Assembly (NCBI GenBank): GCA_024114885.1
Contig: CP099421.1
Location: 558,001-622,000, forward strand
DNA length: 64,000 nucleotides
Direction: 5' to 3'
From: Septoria linicola
Lineage: Eukaryota > Ascomycota > Dothideomycetes > Mycosphaerellales > Mycosphaerellaceae
Part shown: positions 10,073 to 20,233 of the stretch, in pieces
How the letters are laid out: the number at the start of each line of letters is the position of its first letter
How positions within the stretch are numbered: position 1 is the stretch's first letter
Translations under genes and position numbers: made by a program
Notes under the pieces: generated by a model
What the model was told of the DNA's origin: nothing
The model's database searches: none
Seen by the model: the letters and a program-made list of their open reading frames with translations, nothing else

Positions 10073-10909
10073 ATGCATGTGTCAAGATGGGCGCCATATA
10101 AGCACTTTAAGTGTCTCGCTAAACACATCGCGGCACATATGGCGCAGATCTTACAGTCGTGTACACGTTGCCGTATACCAGCGCAAACTCAGGTACACTG
10201 CACGACCCCGTCGCCGTCGCCGTCGCCGTCGTCAGCTACCGAAACTCAAGATGAGAACAACAGCTTGGTAGAAAGCAATACTGAGGATCTCCACGATCGA
10301 TCAATCACTGAAGCATACCATCTCGCCGGCATCGCTCACGCTCGATTGCAAAAGGAAGCCAAACGACATGACCACGACTTGCGCCTACTTGTCGGGCACG
10401 CAAATTTTCTCGATCAATTGACCGAAAGAATCGAAGAAGTCGATCCAGAGTTCACCATCGAAAGTCTGGAACCCGCCAACATGGAGCCTTCAAGTCATAG
10501 CATGACTTTACCAAGACCACTGAGTCGTACGCGGATCGATGACATTCTTCGCAACATCGACTTGTCTGATGATGAAGGCGGGGATGAGGTCGATGATGAA
10601 GTGTACAACGAATCCGACGACGACTCGGACGATGGATCAGATGACGACTTGGACGACAAGTCCGAAGATGACCTCGACGAGCCCGTGTCTCCACAGCAAG
10701 AGAGCTTCGTCTCAGAAGAAACTTTTCAGGTGCCGTTGCTCAAGGAAGGCATGGTCTCCAAAGTCTATCTGCCGTTGGAACAGCTGACTTTCGACGAAAC
10801 TGGAGAAGAAGCCTACCACTGCTGGCAAGAGCAGACATCTCACCACACGATTCGCCGGAAGGATTCGATGCCCATCGTCACCGTCACTTTCCTCGATGAT
10901 GCAGTCTGA
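10073..10909 (+). CDS. Acidic conserved hypothetical protein
   Basis: Single-exon frame of 278 residues from ATG 10073; a second in-frame ATG at 10139 (residue 23) could be the true start. A Pro-Ser dipeptide run (residues 45-53) is encoded by a CCGTCG repeat. Next comes a helical segment, SITEAYHLAGIAHARLQKEAKRHDHDLRLLVGHANFLDQL (written here as two parts: residues 77-95 and 96-117). It reminds me of small conserved Dothideomycete proteins. After residue 165 there is a very acidic Asp/Glu tract (about residues 167-205), then a folded-looking tail. No enzyme motif is visible. Acidic tracts like this occur in chaperone-like and chromatin proteins, but no function can be assigned. Confidence 0.6.
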   Translation: MHVSRWAPYKHFKCLAKHIAAHMAQILQSCTRCRIPAQTQVHCTTPSPSPSPSSATETQDENNSLVESNTEDLHDRSITEAYHLAGIAHARLQKEAKRHDHDLRLLVGHANFLDQLTERIEEVDPEFTIESLEPANMEPSSHSMTLPRPLSRTRIDDILRNIDLSDDEGGDEVDDEVYNESDDDSDDGSDDDLDDKSEDDLDEPVSPQQESFVSEETFQVPLLKEGMVSKVYLPLEQLTFDETGEEAYHCWQEQTSHHTIRRKDSMPIVTVTFLDDAV

Positions 10910-11304
10910 AGTCTTGTGTGCGCAGAAACACAGTCGCTGCTGGTCCATCAACGGCCTTCATACCCCAGTCGAGAGCTGCACACATTTGCAACCGCACTTA
11001 CAGGCGTGCATGGCTGTTCCTCATGAGCACACGGAGGGATTCGTTCGACTTCGCTCCCAATTTTGCTAATCTTGAGCACCTCAACGATGTCCGCTTTGGC
11101 ATGATACACGGCCAAGCGCTAGGACCAGTGCCACACAGCTTGGTCGTAACGAGCAGAGATTGGTTGCAGAGTGGAGCATTTTGGACCAGCATGAGAAGAT
11201 ATGCCGGGCACCATAATAGCCAAGGCATGAGCCTGTCCGACACTCAGGCTGGCTGGCTAAGATCCCTTCGATGATAAGGCAAAGTCCATTCACTTCCAAA
11301 CCCC
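10910..11304. other. Convergent intergenic spacer
   Basis: This is the 3' flank shared by the acidic hypothetical (+) and the Zn2Cys6 regulator (-). Short frames at 10918-11274 have no ATG-led, family-supported reading. Nothing else is seen. Confidence 0.6.
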
Positions 11305-13781
11305 TCAAGGCGGAGCCTCGACCTGCGCGGGTGGTAGAGGCTCAATCCAAGCATTCTTGTCCCACTCGACATGCTCCAGCCACTGCAAGAACTCTGCATC
11401 GTTGCCGATTGGGAAGTACAGAGCACTGTCATCGTAGACAGAAGGCTCTCCGCTGGCCGACATTGCTGGGAGAGGAGGATTCGGTGACAGGATTTGATCC
11501 AATACCCTCGTCAACGCACGTCGGCCTTGGTTGCAGATGGAGAAGTTACCCTCGCCGGGTCCGACTGCAGCGAGAGCGGAGATGAAAACAGAAAGGTCTT
11601 GGATAGTCTCGGAACGTGGTAGAGTGTCGGGCGTGAATTGTCTGGTGCGTTCTTGCGTCAAAAGCTCTACTGCGAGCACGCCTGCAGCTGGCAGGCCATG
11701 GAGCGCGAGCTACAAAATCAGATGTTAGCATCGCCAGATCATGTTATTATTGGTGACATTCCACTCACCAAATATATGAGATCGCCCTGAAAGTCCCTGA
11801 AAAAGTCCTTCTTCGACTGCGCCAGCAGCACAAGTTTCAACATTCTTCTCGAAATCGGAATGAGCTGCTTCGTGTCCGTCCTTAGCCTACTCACCATGGC
11901 TCTCTGCAAGAGGAAATCTGTATGCACGATGCCAGTATGTATACACAGCACGAAGATCGCATTGACTTGGCGCGTAGCTTCTTTCGTTTTGCCAAGCGCG
12001 AAGCCGATGCTCAAGTACGTGCTGCTCTCGCTGAGAACTTGCTCGGGAGGGATGCGCATAAAGTCTGGGAAAGAGTTGAGCACGCGTTCCATTTTGACTC
12101 GGACTTTTTCGGCTTGATATGCGATGTCTTCTTCGTCGGAGCCGAGTGCGATTTCGAGAATGTCTTCGCGAATGCGGCAGTGCTGAAACCAGACTCGAAG
12201 CCACGTGTTGCGGTGTAAGTGGCCGCCTGTGTTCCAGCCATTGGAGTCGAGCTTCGACACAGCAGCTTCGAGCTCGGGGCCTTCGGAGAAGAGCTCGTCG
12301 TCGGAGAGGTCGAGGGGAGCTTCCATTTTGCAGTATCTGTGCGAGAGTCTAGGAGGACGGCCGAGGAAGGACGCCATGGTTTTGTCGTGCCCGTAGGCGC
12401 TGATGAAGATTTTCTTGCGCAGCTCTGCTAGGAAGAAAGGGGTCTCGGAATCAACTTTATTGCCTTGATGGAGGCCCATTGCTACGATGGCGTCGCAGAC
12501 TTCGCCGGTCCGCTGCCATGCTGCGTAGTGCGCGTCGCCTTTGAGGCATTCAACCAGGACGAGATCTTCGAACATGAAGCAGACGTAGATGTCGTTGAGC
12601 ACTTCGCTTTCGTAGCAGAAGCAGAGGCAGAATTCTGATGCTTTTCGCATGCGGTCTGCGAACGTCGCGCGGTCGACGTAGCTTTCTCGGATCGAGTCGA
12701 AGATGCTGTCCCAGTTGCTGAGATTGACTGCGATCAGACCTACTAAGCTGAGAATCACGCCGACCACTTCCCATCGTAAGTTACGGCCAGATGCCAGCTT
12801 GGCCCATTCCCGCGCGGTCATATTACCATGCACTCTCATAGGCTGTCGAGTGTTCCGCCAGACCAATTCTGAGAGAATGAGCAATTGTTCGGACCTTCCG
12901 TCTGCAAGAATCTGGCCAAATTCGTTCCACAACTCATCGATCCAGATTCTGAAGACAGGTTGCATGACCACGATTCCATCGCACAGTTCGAACCAACGCT
13001 GGGTGAATCTTCGGTACACTGGCAGGTCCTTTAGCATCGAAAGGACCTGGGCGCCCTGCTGGATCTTATCTGCGCTTGTCACTGGTGGCTCCGGCGCCTC
13101 GTCTACATCAGGCGTCTGCAGTATGCCAGGATTCTCGGCGTACACAGCACTATAAGCCGTTGGGCCAAGGAACCCTGTTCTGCTGTCGCGGAATGACATG
13201 GCACTCTCTGGGCTCTGATACGATGCTGTTGATGATTTTTTGGATTCCTCGAAGGGCGTTCGAGCCATGGCAAGCACGGGTGATTGTTGGACAGAGCCCT
13301 GGCCGAAAATGCTATCTTGCGTATTTCGATATGCTGAGCGATCTGTTCCGGTAATGGTATTTGTGCTTGAGGGTGGACTGGCCAATCCGTTGGCTCGTTG
13401 CTTCTCCAGCCTGCCACTTGGATATGGTCCTGTCACTGACGCGTGAGAAGAATGAGTCGTGCGCTGCGGTCCAACACCAGATGGAAGGCGAGGTTTTGTA
13501 AGTGGTGCTGGATGGTATATGCACTCATTCTCTTTGCCACGGCGAGCACATCGACCACAAATTGGGTTTTTGTGGTCGCATTTAAGCTTTCCTCGTCGAC
13601 ACTGCCAAAGTCAGAGCTCTGATAGTATTGAATAGAACTGTTCAACACTTACAGGCTCGCAACTAAACAGCTTCCCGTTTCGTCGGTAGGAAGGAATCAC
13701 AGATCGCACATCTTCTTGTGCTGGCCCTTGTGTCTCTGGCAGTACATCGCCTGCACTGGCAATTGCGGTTGCGGTAGACAT
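11305..13781 (-). CDS. Zn2Cys6 transcription factor
   Basis: Three exons: 13781-13653, 13601-11769 and 11709-11305 (788 aa), with introns of 51 and 59 nt. The ATG at 13781 opens the only frame that brings the zinc cluster together. The first Cys lies at the end of exon 1 and the rest in exon 2, so the intron interrupts the DNA-binding motif. The cluster is C41-x2-C44-x6-C51-x6-C58-x2-C61-x8-C70, preceded by a basic stretch. A long Ser/Thr-rich linker follows, then a fungal transcription factor middle-homology-like region (about residues 190-600; VYRRFTQRWFELCDG, KKIFISAYGHDKTMASFLGRPPR is split around residue 400). It is a nuclear regulator; its targets cannot be inferred. Neighbours do not form a metabolic cluster with it. 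Confidence 0.92.
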
Positions 13782-15033
13782 GATCCTGGCTGCAGCAAGG
13801 CCTAGAGTCTTGACATCGCAAACGGTGCACTGCTGAGTATCGATGATTCACTGATCTCTCTTGCGTAATGCTCTGTATCAAGCACTAGACCAGGCTCCAG
13901 TGCAATGATGTCTTCTTCGTGAGCATAGACGCGTATGCCTCAGGACGGCTGGACCAGGGTAAAGTCAATGGCTGCAGCTGATCGTCGTGTCGCATGGACT
14001 ATCAAGGTAGCATGAACGGAATGGGGCAACACCGAAGACCAGGCAACGAGAAATGATGAACACTCGAGGTGAGATAGCAGAGCTGCTGGAGAAACAGCGG
14101 TGCGGAGTAAATGGTTAGGTCGGCGATAGCCGAAGCGGAGTTCGAGATGGTCATTGCTGACACCCACCTTCGATTCTTTCGAAGAACATCTTGGACATGG
14201 ACACCGACAGTCATTATCGCAGACCGACGATAATTCGGCCTGCAGCTTCAAAACTTCGCTTGAGTATTCTTCCCTCGGTCTGAGCTGTCTAATGGAATGG
14301 ACACAAGAGGCGTCATCGGCCATTGGAACAGTGCTTGGCGTGAAATCCTTTCGAACTCCGAACCGCCATCGACTCAGCTCTCAGGGTTGTGGCTTGAGAG
14401 CTTCAATGCTGATGCCTGAGTTACCACGATCCTTCGCCCGTTCAGGCATGATCAGACCTACTCTCACGAAGCTTGAAATGTTTGCAGGTATACGAGAACT
14501 CGGAATGAAAGTCGAATATTCACGATCATTGTTCTCCTATGGTCGGAACATGCGAGAACAATCTGCTTGACATTGCAGTACTGCCTCAAAGCCTTAATAC
14601 CGAGAGCTGATGGGATGAAGCTGGAGTTAGCTCACCAGGAGCGTCAGAATGTAAGCCATCATGCTACCAGTGCATATACTCGTGCGACAAGGTTTCAAGA
14701 TACTGCAGGATTCAAGTCATCTGCTTGGTCAGATCCAATACAATGGCGGCGTGTTCTGGCGGCAGGCTGTAAGACTCATTGCGTGTCGACCGTGACGGAT
14801 CGCATCACTAACCGCTTTCGGTCGACGATCCTGTGGTATGCTCGGCGTTCGCTTAACAGGAGCAACGACAGTATTGTGTTGCCTTGGGGAGATGTTGATC
14901 GATCAGTAGTAGCTAAGTGCTTATATATGCAGTATCACACCTCACATAGCAACATTTCAGACATCACCAGCACTTACTCGCCAACCAAGACCATCTTTAG
15001 CCGTCTTCATCAATCAATCAATAATCAATATTT
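13782..15033. other. Divergent intergenic region
   Basis: This 1.25-kb region lies between the Zn2Cys6 gene (-) and a small gene (+). A TATA-like TTATATATGC at 14921-14930 lies about 105 bp upstream of the + strand ATG, and a repeated ATCAATCA/AATCAATA run lies just before the start. Frames at 13940-14323 and 14154-14570 overlap each other antisense and have no recognisable family. Confidence 0.5.
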
Positions 15034-15587
15034 ATGGCTTTTCCGGGACAACTCTCCTCCAGAAGCATGATGCTCGAGCCCTTCCCTAGCAAAAAGCCAC
15101 AAAGACCGGAAGCATCGCTGCCATCCTACAGCGAGGCAAACGGAGGCCGATCATCGATCGATATCGAAGAGAAAGACATGAAGATCGAGAAAGCCGCGAA
15201 GCAATCAAAGATGTCTGCTCTCAAATCACTGTTCAAGGATAAGACAACAGCAAGTCCGGCATATTGTGAAACAGGAACAATGTCCACAGGTGAGCCGTCT
15301 TGAAAAGTGATCGTGGACGTGTACTCGGCTGACTGGAGAACAGAGGAAGAAAAGGCCGCGTTAGAGGCGAGGCGTCAACTTCAAGAACGCATATCGACAC
15401 AGAACAGAAGCCAGATGAGGTTTGGAAGCTAGGAGCATGGTTGTCATTATTGCACATCGATTCGCGCGAAGATACCATATGCTTTCGAGGGCTCGAAGTT
15501 CTGGGTTCAGACGTGATGGAAGAGCCATCGCATCGAAGGCATGATGAAGCTTGGGTATCGATGTCCGGCGTTGGGTATCCCGACTGA
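15034..15587 (+). CDS. Small hypothetical protein, two exons
   Basis: ATG 15034. Exon 1 is 15034-15289 and exon 2 is 15346-15587, giving 165 aa. The N-terminal half is basic and Ser/Lys-rich (EKDMKIEKAAKQSKMSALK). The C-terminal half contains PDEVWKLGAWLSLLHIDSRE followed by DTICFRGLEVLG, which looks like a folded conserved segment. An alternative acceptor two bases earlier (exon 2 from 15344) would give EEEKAALEARRQLQERI and a 114-residue product stopping at 15432, but would lose the PDEVW segment. I prefer the longer product because of its protein-like composition. Family unknown. Confidence 0.5.
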
Positions 15588-15667
15588 TTTCAATTTTCAT
15601 ACGTCGTCATTGAACCTTACAAACCAGCTCAGACTCTCCATCAAATTATCCTGCTGATCAAATGTGT

Positions 15668-17242
15668 TCACTCGACCATATAGCCGTGATCGACGTCCAT
15701 CAATCGCGCATGTTGCTCGCGCCTTACTCTGTTGATGTCCTTTCCCACTTGGACTGCCCTTTCTTCCAGTTCCAGCCAGATCTGAGCCTTGCGCTGTGCT
15801 ACGAGACTCAAGCTCTCAACATCATCGTCGAGTGCCAATTGAGCCAAATTAGTCTGCTTTGCAAGCCTCTCGATGATCGTCCGGCTGGCGCTAGACATCT
15901 GCTGACGAGGGAGAAGACGGAGCGTCACCACCTTAGGCGACCGACTCTGTGCAAGATTCACATACGCGACGTTCTTCCACGTGCTGACCCATACACTAGA
16001 TGTGGCAGCTTGCTGCAGCCATGGATCGCGGTTTCGAATCGAAGAAGTCTCAGCGGTCCACTTGAAAGACAGTGCTTGACTCCAGTCAGTACAGCCTTCC
16101 AGGTCCAGCCACTTGAGGCTGAGCAAATTATTACTGAGCTGTCGAATAATTGCTGCTGGCTCGTACATATCTTGATCCAGAGCAGAGTAGAAGTGCGAGC
16201 CGCCTGCATTCACATCAGGGCTGTACTGACTGGAAACAGTGGCTGTGGTCAAGTTTGGAGTGAGTGTAGGTCGTTGCCAGTGTGCCAGCGATAGGTGTGT
16301 GACTTTGGGAGTCTGTTTTGAAAGCGAGAGAAGGTCTCGCCAAGATACACCTAGTGGTGGGTAGCCCAGAGACAGATGCGTAAGGTTGGAGAATCGGGCA
16401 TACGGCATACGCATGGAGAGCGCAGTCTCAAGGCTATCATCTTGGTCCCATGAGTCAACGACGTCGTCCTCGCTCGAGCTCATCACTTCTGCGTGCGCCG
16501 GCACTTGCTTGGCAAGTTTCGCGATGCGAGTCATGGACAGATTGCCGTGACCAGCCAGGCCGGCAAGATCAAGATGCAATAGCGCTTCCGAGCCAATGGT
16601 CAGCGCATCAAGCACGTCAACGCCTATTGCTGGGCCATAGTAGCCAAGATAGCTGAGCAAGGCGAGCCGTAGTCTGAGTGGGAGCTCCGCCAGCATTGGC
16701 AGATCTTCCTCATCGAACAAGTGCCACTGCTCAGCAGCGGTCTTTAGAGCCGTATGCATCAGGCTCCGGGGTCTCTCATCGTTTGAACATGCATCTCCAA
16801 TTCCAGCCATGCGAGCGAAACTTTGCAAAGTGGGTGGTCTGTTGCGATCAATGTTAGCCATGCCACGTTTCCTGAACCTCCTCTGTCCGGTCCTGAAGGC
16901 CAGCAATGGTGTCCATCCTGGTGTCTTCGTCCAGCTCGCTGGTGGTGCAGGGCCTGGTGTCCTGTTTGGGAGTCGTGCTCGGACAGCACGCTTTGGCTTT
17001 GGTGGTGCGGTATCGACAATGCCCAGTATGCCTCGAAGTGATGGATGTACTGACTTTAGATTGGAAGAACTCTGAACGAGCTCCGCCTTCTTCTTGGCAG
17101 CATCTCTGCCTTCGAGCTTTCTTAGCTCGGAGAGCTTCTGATTGACAGAGGGTGTACTGCTGCTGCCATTGCTGCCGGGAGCTTTGCCACTTGAGGTGCC
17201 TTCAAGTTGTTTCAAGAAGTTATTGCGCTGCTTCTTTGGCAT
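15668..17242 (-). CDS. Leucine-rich-repeat-like hypothetical protein
   Basis: Single exon, 524 aa, ATG at 17242. The N-terminal 70 residues are basic and low-complexity (MPKKQRNNFLKQLEG...). A Pro-rich segment follows (KPKRAVRARLPNRTPGPAPP), then from about residue 170 irregular leucine-rich units: LPLRLRLALLSYLGYYGPA, LLHLDLAGLAGHGNLS, FSNLTHLSLGYPPLG, KVTHLSLAHW and LKWLDLEGCTDW. This pattern matches conserved ascomycete proteins, some of them annotated confusingly in databases as tafazzin; I see no acyltransferase HX4D motif to support that name. The last 60 residues are helical and charged. It probably acts as a protein-binding scaffold. It converges on the preceding gene with an 80-bp gap. 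Confidence 0.65.
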   Translation of the reverse strand: MPKKQRNNFLKQLEGTSSGKAPGSNGSSSTPSVNQKLSELRKLEGRDAAKKKAELVQSSSNLKSVHPSLRGILGIVDTAPPKPKRAVRARLPNRTPGPAPPASWTKTPGWTPLLAFRTGQRRFRKRGMANIDRNRPPTLQSFARMAGIGDACSNDERPRSLMHTALKTAAEQWHLFDEEDLPMLAELPLRLRLALLSYLGYYGPAIGVDVLDALTIGSEALLHLDLAGLAGHGNLSMTRIAKLAKQVPAHAEVMSSSEDDVVDSWDQDDSLETALSMRMPYARFSNLTHLSLGYPPLGVSWRDLLSLSKQTPKVTHLSLAHWQRPTLTPNLTTATVSSQYSPDVNAGGSHFYSALDQDMYEPAAIIRQLSNNLLSLKWLDLEGCTDWSQALSFKWTAETSSIRNRDPWLQQAATSSVWVSTWKNVAYVNLAQSRSPKVVTLRLLPRQQMSSASRTIIERLAKQTNLAQLALDDDVESLSLVAQRKAQIWLELEERAVQVGKDINRVRREQHARLMDVDHGYMVE

Positions 17243-17517
17243 AAGCGCAAATGATAGTCTCTTAGGTCCAGTCCAGGTCCGGTCGAGATCCAGTTATGTA
17301 TTCTGCCAGACAGAAGAGTGAGTCAGACGTGATATGTTGATTGTGGCTGATGCGAAGTTGTCTTAGGTCCGGGTGGATATGTCATCTCGTCTGCCGAGGC
17401 ATGAGATCGGCGTTCACGCCAGCAACGGTCGAGCTTTGTTCTGACAATGGACTAGTCGTCGCAATAATGTAGGTCTACCATTGTAAGTCATCGACAGCGA
17501 CAGCATAAGCATTTACG

Positions 17518-18111
17518 ATGGCATCCATAACACTGCGCCCGCCGACCTTCTCGCCGGCGAAGGCCTCAACCAGCTTCCAAAACCCATCAATATCATGGTT
17601 GACCGAGACATGGAATGTCACTCACTCATCACTGCCCATGTGGAAGAGCAAGAAGAATGTGCAGATCAAGTACACTCCGCTTGAGCCATCGTCGCCATCC
17701 ATCGCCAAAGAGAATACAGACCGACTGGACGATTTGGTGACCTCCCAGCCTCTACACGGCGACAAAGTCTCATCAATTCGTGGCGTGGACAAAGTCGCAG
17801 GCACAGGCGACAGCGGGGGCGAATGGGACTGGCGAGGGAAAGGCTGGCTCATGATTGCTAGTAGCCATTGGGAGATCCTGGGTTGGGGAGAAGAGCATAA
17901 CAATAATGGCAACAAATGGGCTGTGACTTGCTTCGCGAAGACGCTCTTCACACCAGCAGGCATCGATGTCTATTCGCAGAGCCGGCAGGGCGTGTTGCCA
18001 GAGACGCTGGAATCTATCAAAGCTGCTTTGGCGCAGGTGGACGATGAAGGCGTGAAGAAGATGGCAAAGGATCTCTTCGAGATTGTGATCGATGACTCGA
18101 GGAAAGACTAG
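17518..18111 (+). CDS. Conserved ascomycete hypothetical protein
   Basis: Single exon, 197 aa, ATG 17518. It contains a segment typical of a conserved family of unknown function: WNVTHSSLPMWKSKKNVQIK near residue 33, DRLDDLVTSQ near residue 68, DWRGKGWLMIASSHWEILGW near residues 102-121, and WAVTCFAKTLFTPAGIDVYS near residues 132-151, ending in a helix with LPETLESIKAAL. Trp-rich beta-strand spacing suggests a small beta-barrel or lipocalin-like fold, but that is inference. It is divergent from the LRR-like gene with 275 bp between starts. Confidence 0.75.
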   Translation: MASITLRPPTFSPAKASTSFQNPSISWLTETWNVTHSSLPMWKSKKNVQIKYTPLEPSSPSIAKENTDRLDDLVTSQPLHGDKVSSIRGVDKVAGTGDSGGEWDWRGKGWLMIASSHWEILGWGEEHNNNGNKWAVTCFAKTLFTPAGIDVYSQSRQGVLPETLESIKAALAQVDDEGVKKMAKDLFEIVIDDSRKD

Positions 18112-18478
18112 ACGTGACACATTGCAGTTCTACACGTGAAGCTTGCGTAGTTGCGCAAGAGGACAGATTAACTAATGTCTATTGTAATTCGAGATTGATA
18201 TGGCTGGGTAGTGTCAAGTACCTAGTGCACACTGGCTCCTGTTTATAAGTCTTATACCGCCAAATTAGGACGTTACATTCAGGCAATTTGGTCAATCCGC
18301 GGGCGAGAAATGCACGTATGAATAGTCCTGATGTGCCTTGTGTACACCGTGACCTGATCGCTGCCCCTGACCCAGTGTGCGTGGGTGAGCTCCGAGCGCC
18401 GCAAATTCTGGAGAGCCGAGCTCAAATGTGCCGCTGCGTCCTTCTTCTCAACACCTCATCTTCAGACTCTACTCAGGC
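18112..18478. other. HET gene 5' flank
   Basis: Between the stop of the conserved hypothetical gene and the HET-domain gene. Nothing beyond a presumptive promoter is seen. Confidence 0.5.
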
Positions 18479-19861
18479 ATGCGCCTGGTCAACACAAGCA
18501 GCTTTGAGCTTGTGGAGTTCACAGAAGATGAGATTCCATATGGTCAATACGCCGTGCTCTCACATCGTTGGACTCATGATGAGGTCACGTTCAAGGAGTT
18601 CCGGAAGGGACTCAAACCACAGAGCATAGGCTACCAGAAAGTCGTGGAAGCTTGCAAGTATGCAAAGGGGCGGAAGCGGCCCTACATCTGGGTCGATACA
18701 TGCTGTATAGACAAGAGATCGAGTGCTGAGCTGAGTGAAGCTGTCAATTCCATGTTTCGGTGGTCCGGTTTGCCTAGGCTTCATCTACTTGTGTTGTGTT
18801 GCTCACGATCGATAGGTATCAACGATCGGCCGAGTGCTATGTCTATCTGCAGGATGTCGTACTGCCAGAAAGTCATGACGACCCAGTATCTCTAGAGAAC
18901 TTGTTGAAAGACTGTCAGTGGTTCAAGCGTGGCTGGACTCTTCAGGAGCTGCTGGCACCTGCAGAGGTAATCTTCTTGACCGCGCAATGGACCTCTTTGG
19001 GTACTCGCCAGGATGATGAGATGGCCACCGTAGTCTCACAAATGTAAGTCAAGCCTCAATGATATCCATGTACCTGGCGACACATTCAAACGTGGCCCCT
19101 CTCGCCGCATGAGTTCGTGTCTAAGTCATGTCTGACTAAACGTAATATAGAACGTCTATCGGCCTGTATGACTTGAACAATTTCAACCAGCAACGGCCAA
19201 GCGTGGCACGCAAGATGAGCTGGGCATCACGGAGGACTACCACCAGACCCGAGGACATTGCGTATTGCTTGTTGGGTCTCTTCGATGTGAGCATGCCGCT
19301 ACTCTACGGTATGGCCACATGTTGCAAAGTAATATATCGGGAGCTGACGTATGTTTCACTGTAGGCGAAGGCGCTGGAAGAGCTTTCATGAGACTCCAGC
19401 AAGAGGTCATCAGAAAGTCTGACGACAAATCAATTTTCGCCTGGGGTCAAGGCACTGAGCTTGGTCTCGTCTGGTATGGTCTTTTGGCACCCTCACCTGC
19501 GCCCTTCGAGCACTATGGCGATATTGTGGTCGACGACGGCAATTTCGAGAACAAGTACCCGTATGAGATGACCAATCAAGGTCTCTCGCTGCGATCGCAA
19601 GCCGAGATGCTGCTTGGAGAAGGCTCCGAAAAGTTCCTCATTGATCTCGACTGCATGAAACTTGCATCTAATCGTGATGGGCATCTGCGACGATATCGGT
19701 GCTATCTGATACTTGAGCCGATCACACCAGATGGGAGAATGTATCGTCGAAGGCACTTCGCGTTTGGAGGCCTGGGTGAAGATGTGGAGCTGAAATATCC
19801 CAAGGAGAAGCGCGGACCTAAAGTTGTAAAGCATTTCTACGTGAAGCAGTCGGGATTGTGA
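18479..19861 (+). CDS. HET-domain (heterokaryon incompatibility) protein
   Basis: Four exons: 18479-18762, 18816-19043, 19151-19308 and 19365-19861 (388 aa), with introns of 53, 107 and 56 nt. All three HET blocks are present: YAVLSHRWTHDEVTF (about residues 22-36), KYAKGRKRPYIWVDTCCID (about residues 59-77), and LKDCQWFKRGWTLQELLAP (about residues 128-146). They are followed by the RPEDIAYCLLGLFDVSMPLL stretch and an LLYGEGAGRAFMRLQQEV segment. These proteins act in non-self recognition and trigger programmed cell death when heterokaryons are incompatible. This one ends in a beta-rich tail of about 150 residues, without NACHT, WD or ankyrin repeats, so it is a short HET-only form. Intron 1 has a GTCCGG donor, weaker than usual, but the HET motif supports it. 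Confidence 0.9.
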
Positions 19862-20233
19862 GAGGTTTATTTGCATGTCTTGCATTGGTTTCGGCAAGTA
19901 TCACCTTAGCACTGACAGACCTGCCCTTGGCGCCTGTTGTTGCCTAATCGTGCATGCAGCTACCTCACGGTCTTGCATTTTATCAAAACAATCTTACAAG
20001 TCTCAAGCTCAATTGAGACATCAGAAGAACAAAAATCTTTCGTCACTTCGCGCTCTTGCATTGGTCGCAGACTCCACTTCGCAATATTCATTCACTCGCG
20101 ATTTAAGCTTCGGCACGCGCATCCATCACGCCGTTTGTCACCGGACACGCGACATCAGGCGCCAGATACACAGAGCTGTACAATTCGAACTCTCATTTCA
20201 GATTCCATTTCATTTCAACTCGACATCGGCATC
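19862..20233. other. RBR gene 5' flank
   Basis: Spacer between two + strand genes. It holds a C/A-rich, likely 5' untranslated segment just before 20234. An upstream in-frame open stretch exists but lacks a convincing earlier ATG. Confidence 0.5.

Noticed and set aside
10918..11274. Open frame of 118 codons after the acidic hypothetical gene
   Set aside because: It lacks a supported start and family signal; it overlaps a reverse-strand frame and lies in a 3' spacer.
15668..17242. Tafazzin name for the LRR-like protein
   Set aside because: No HX4D acyltransferase motif is visible; the leucine-rich units do not support that function.
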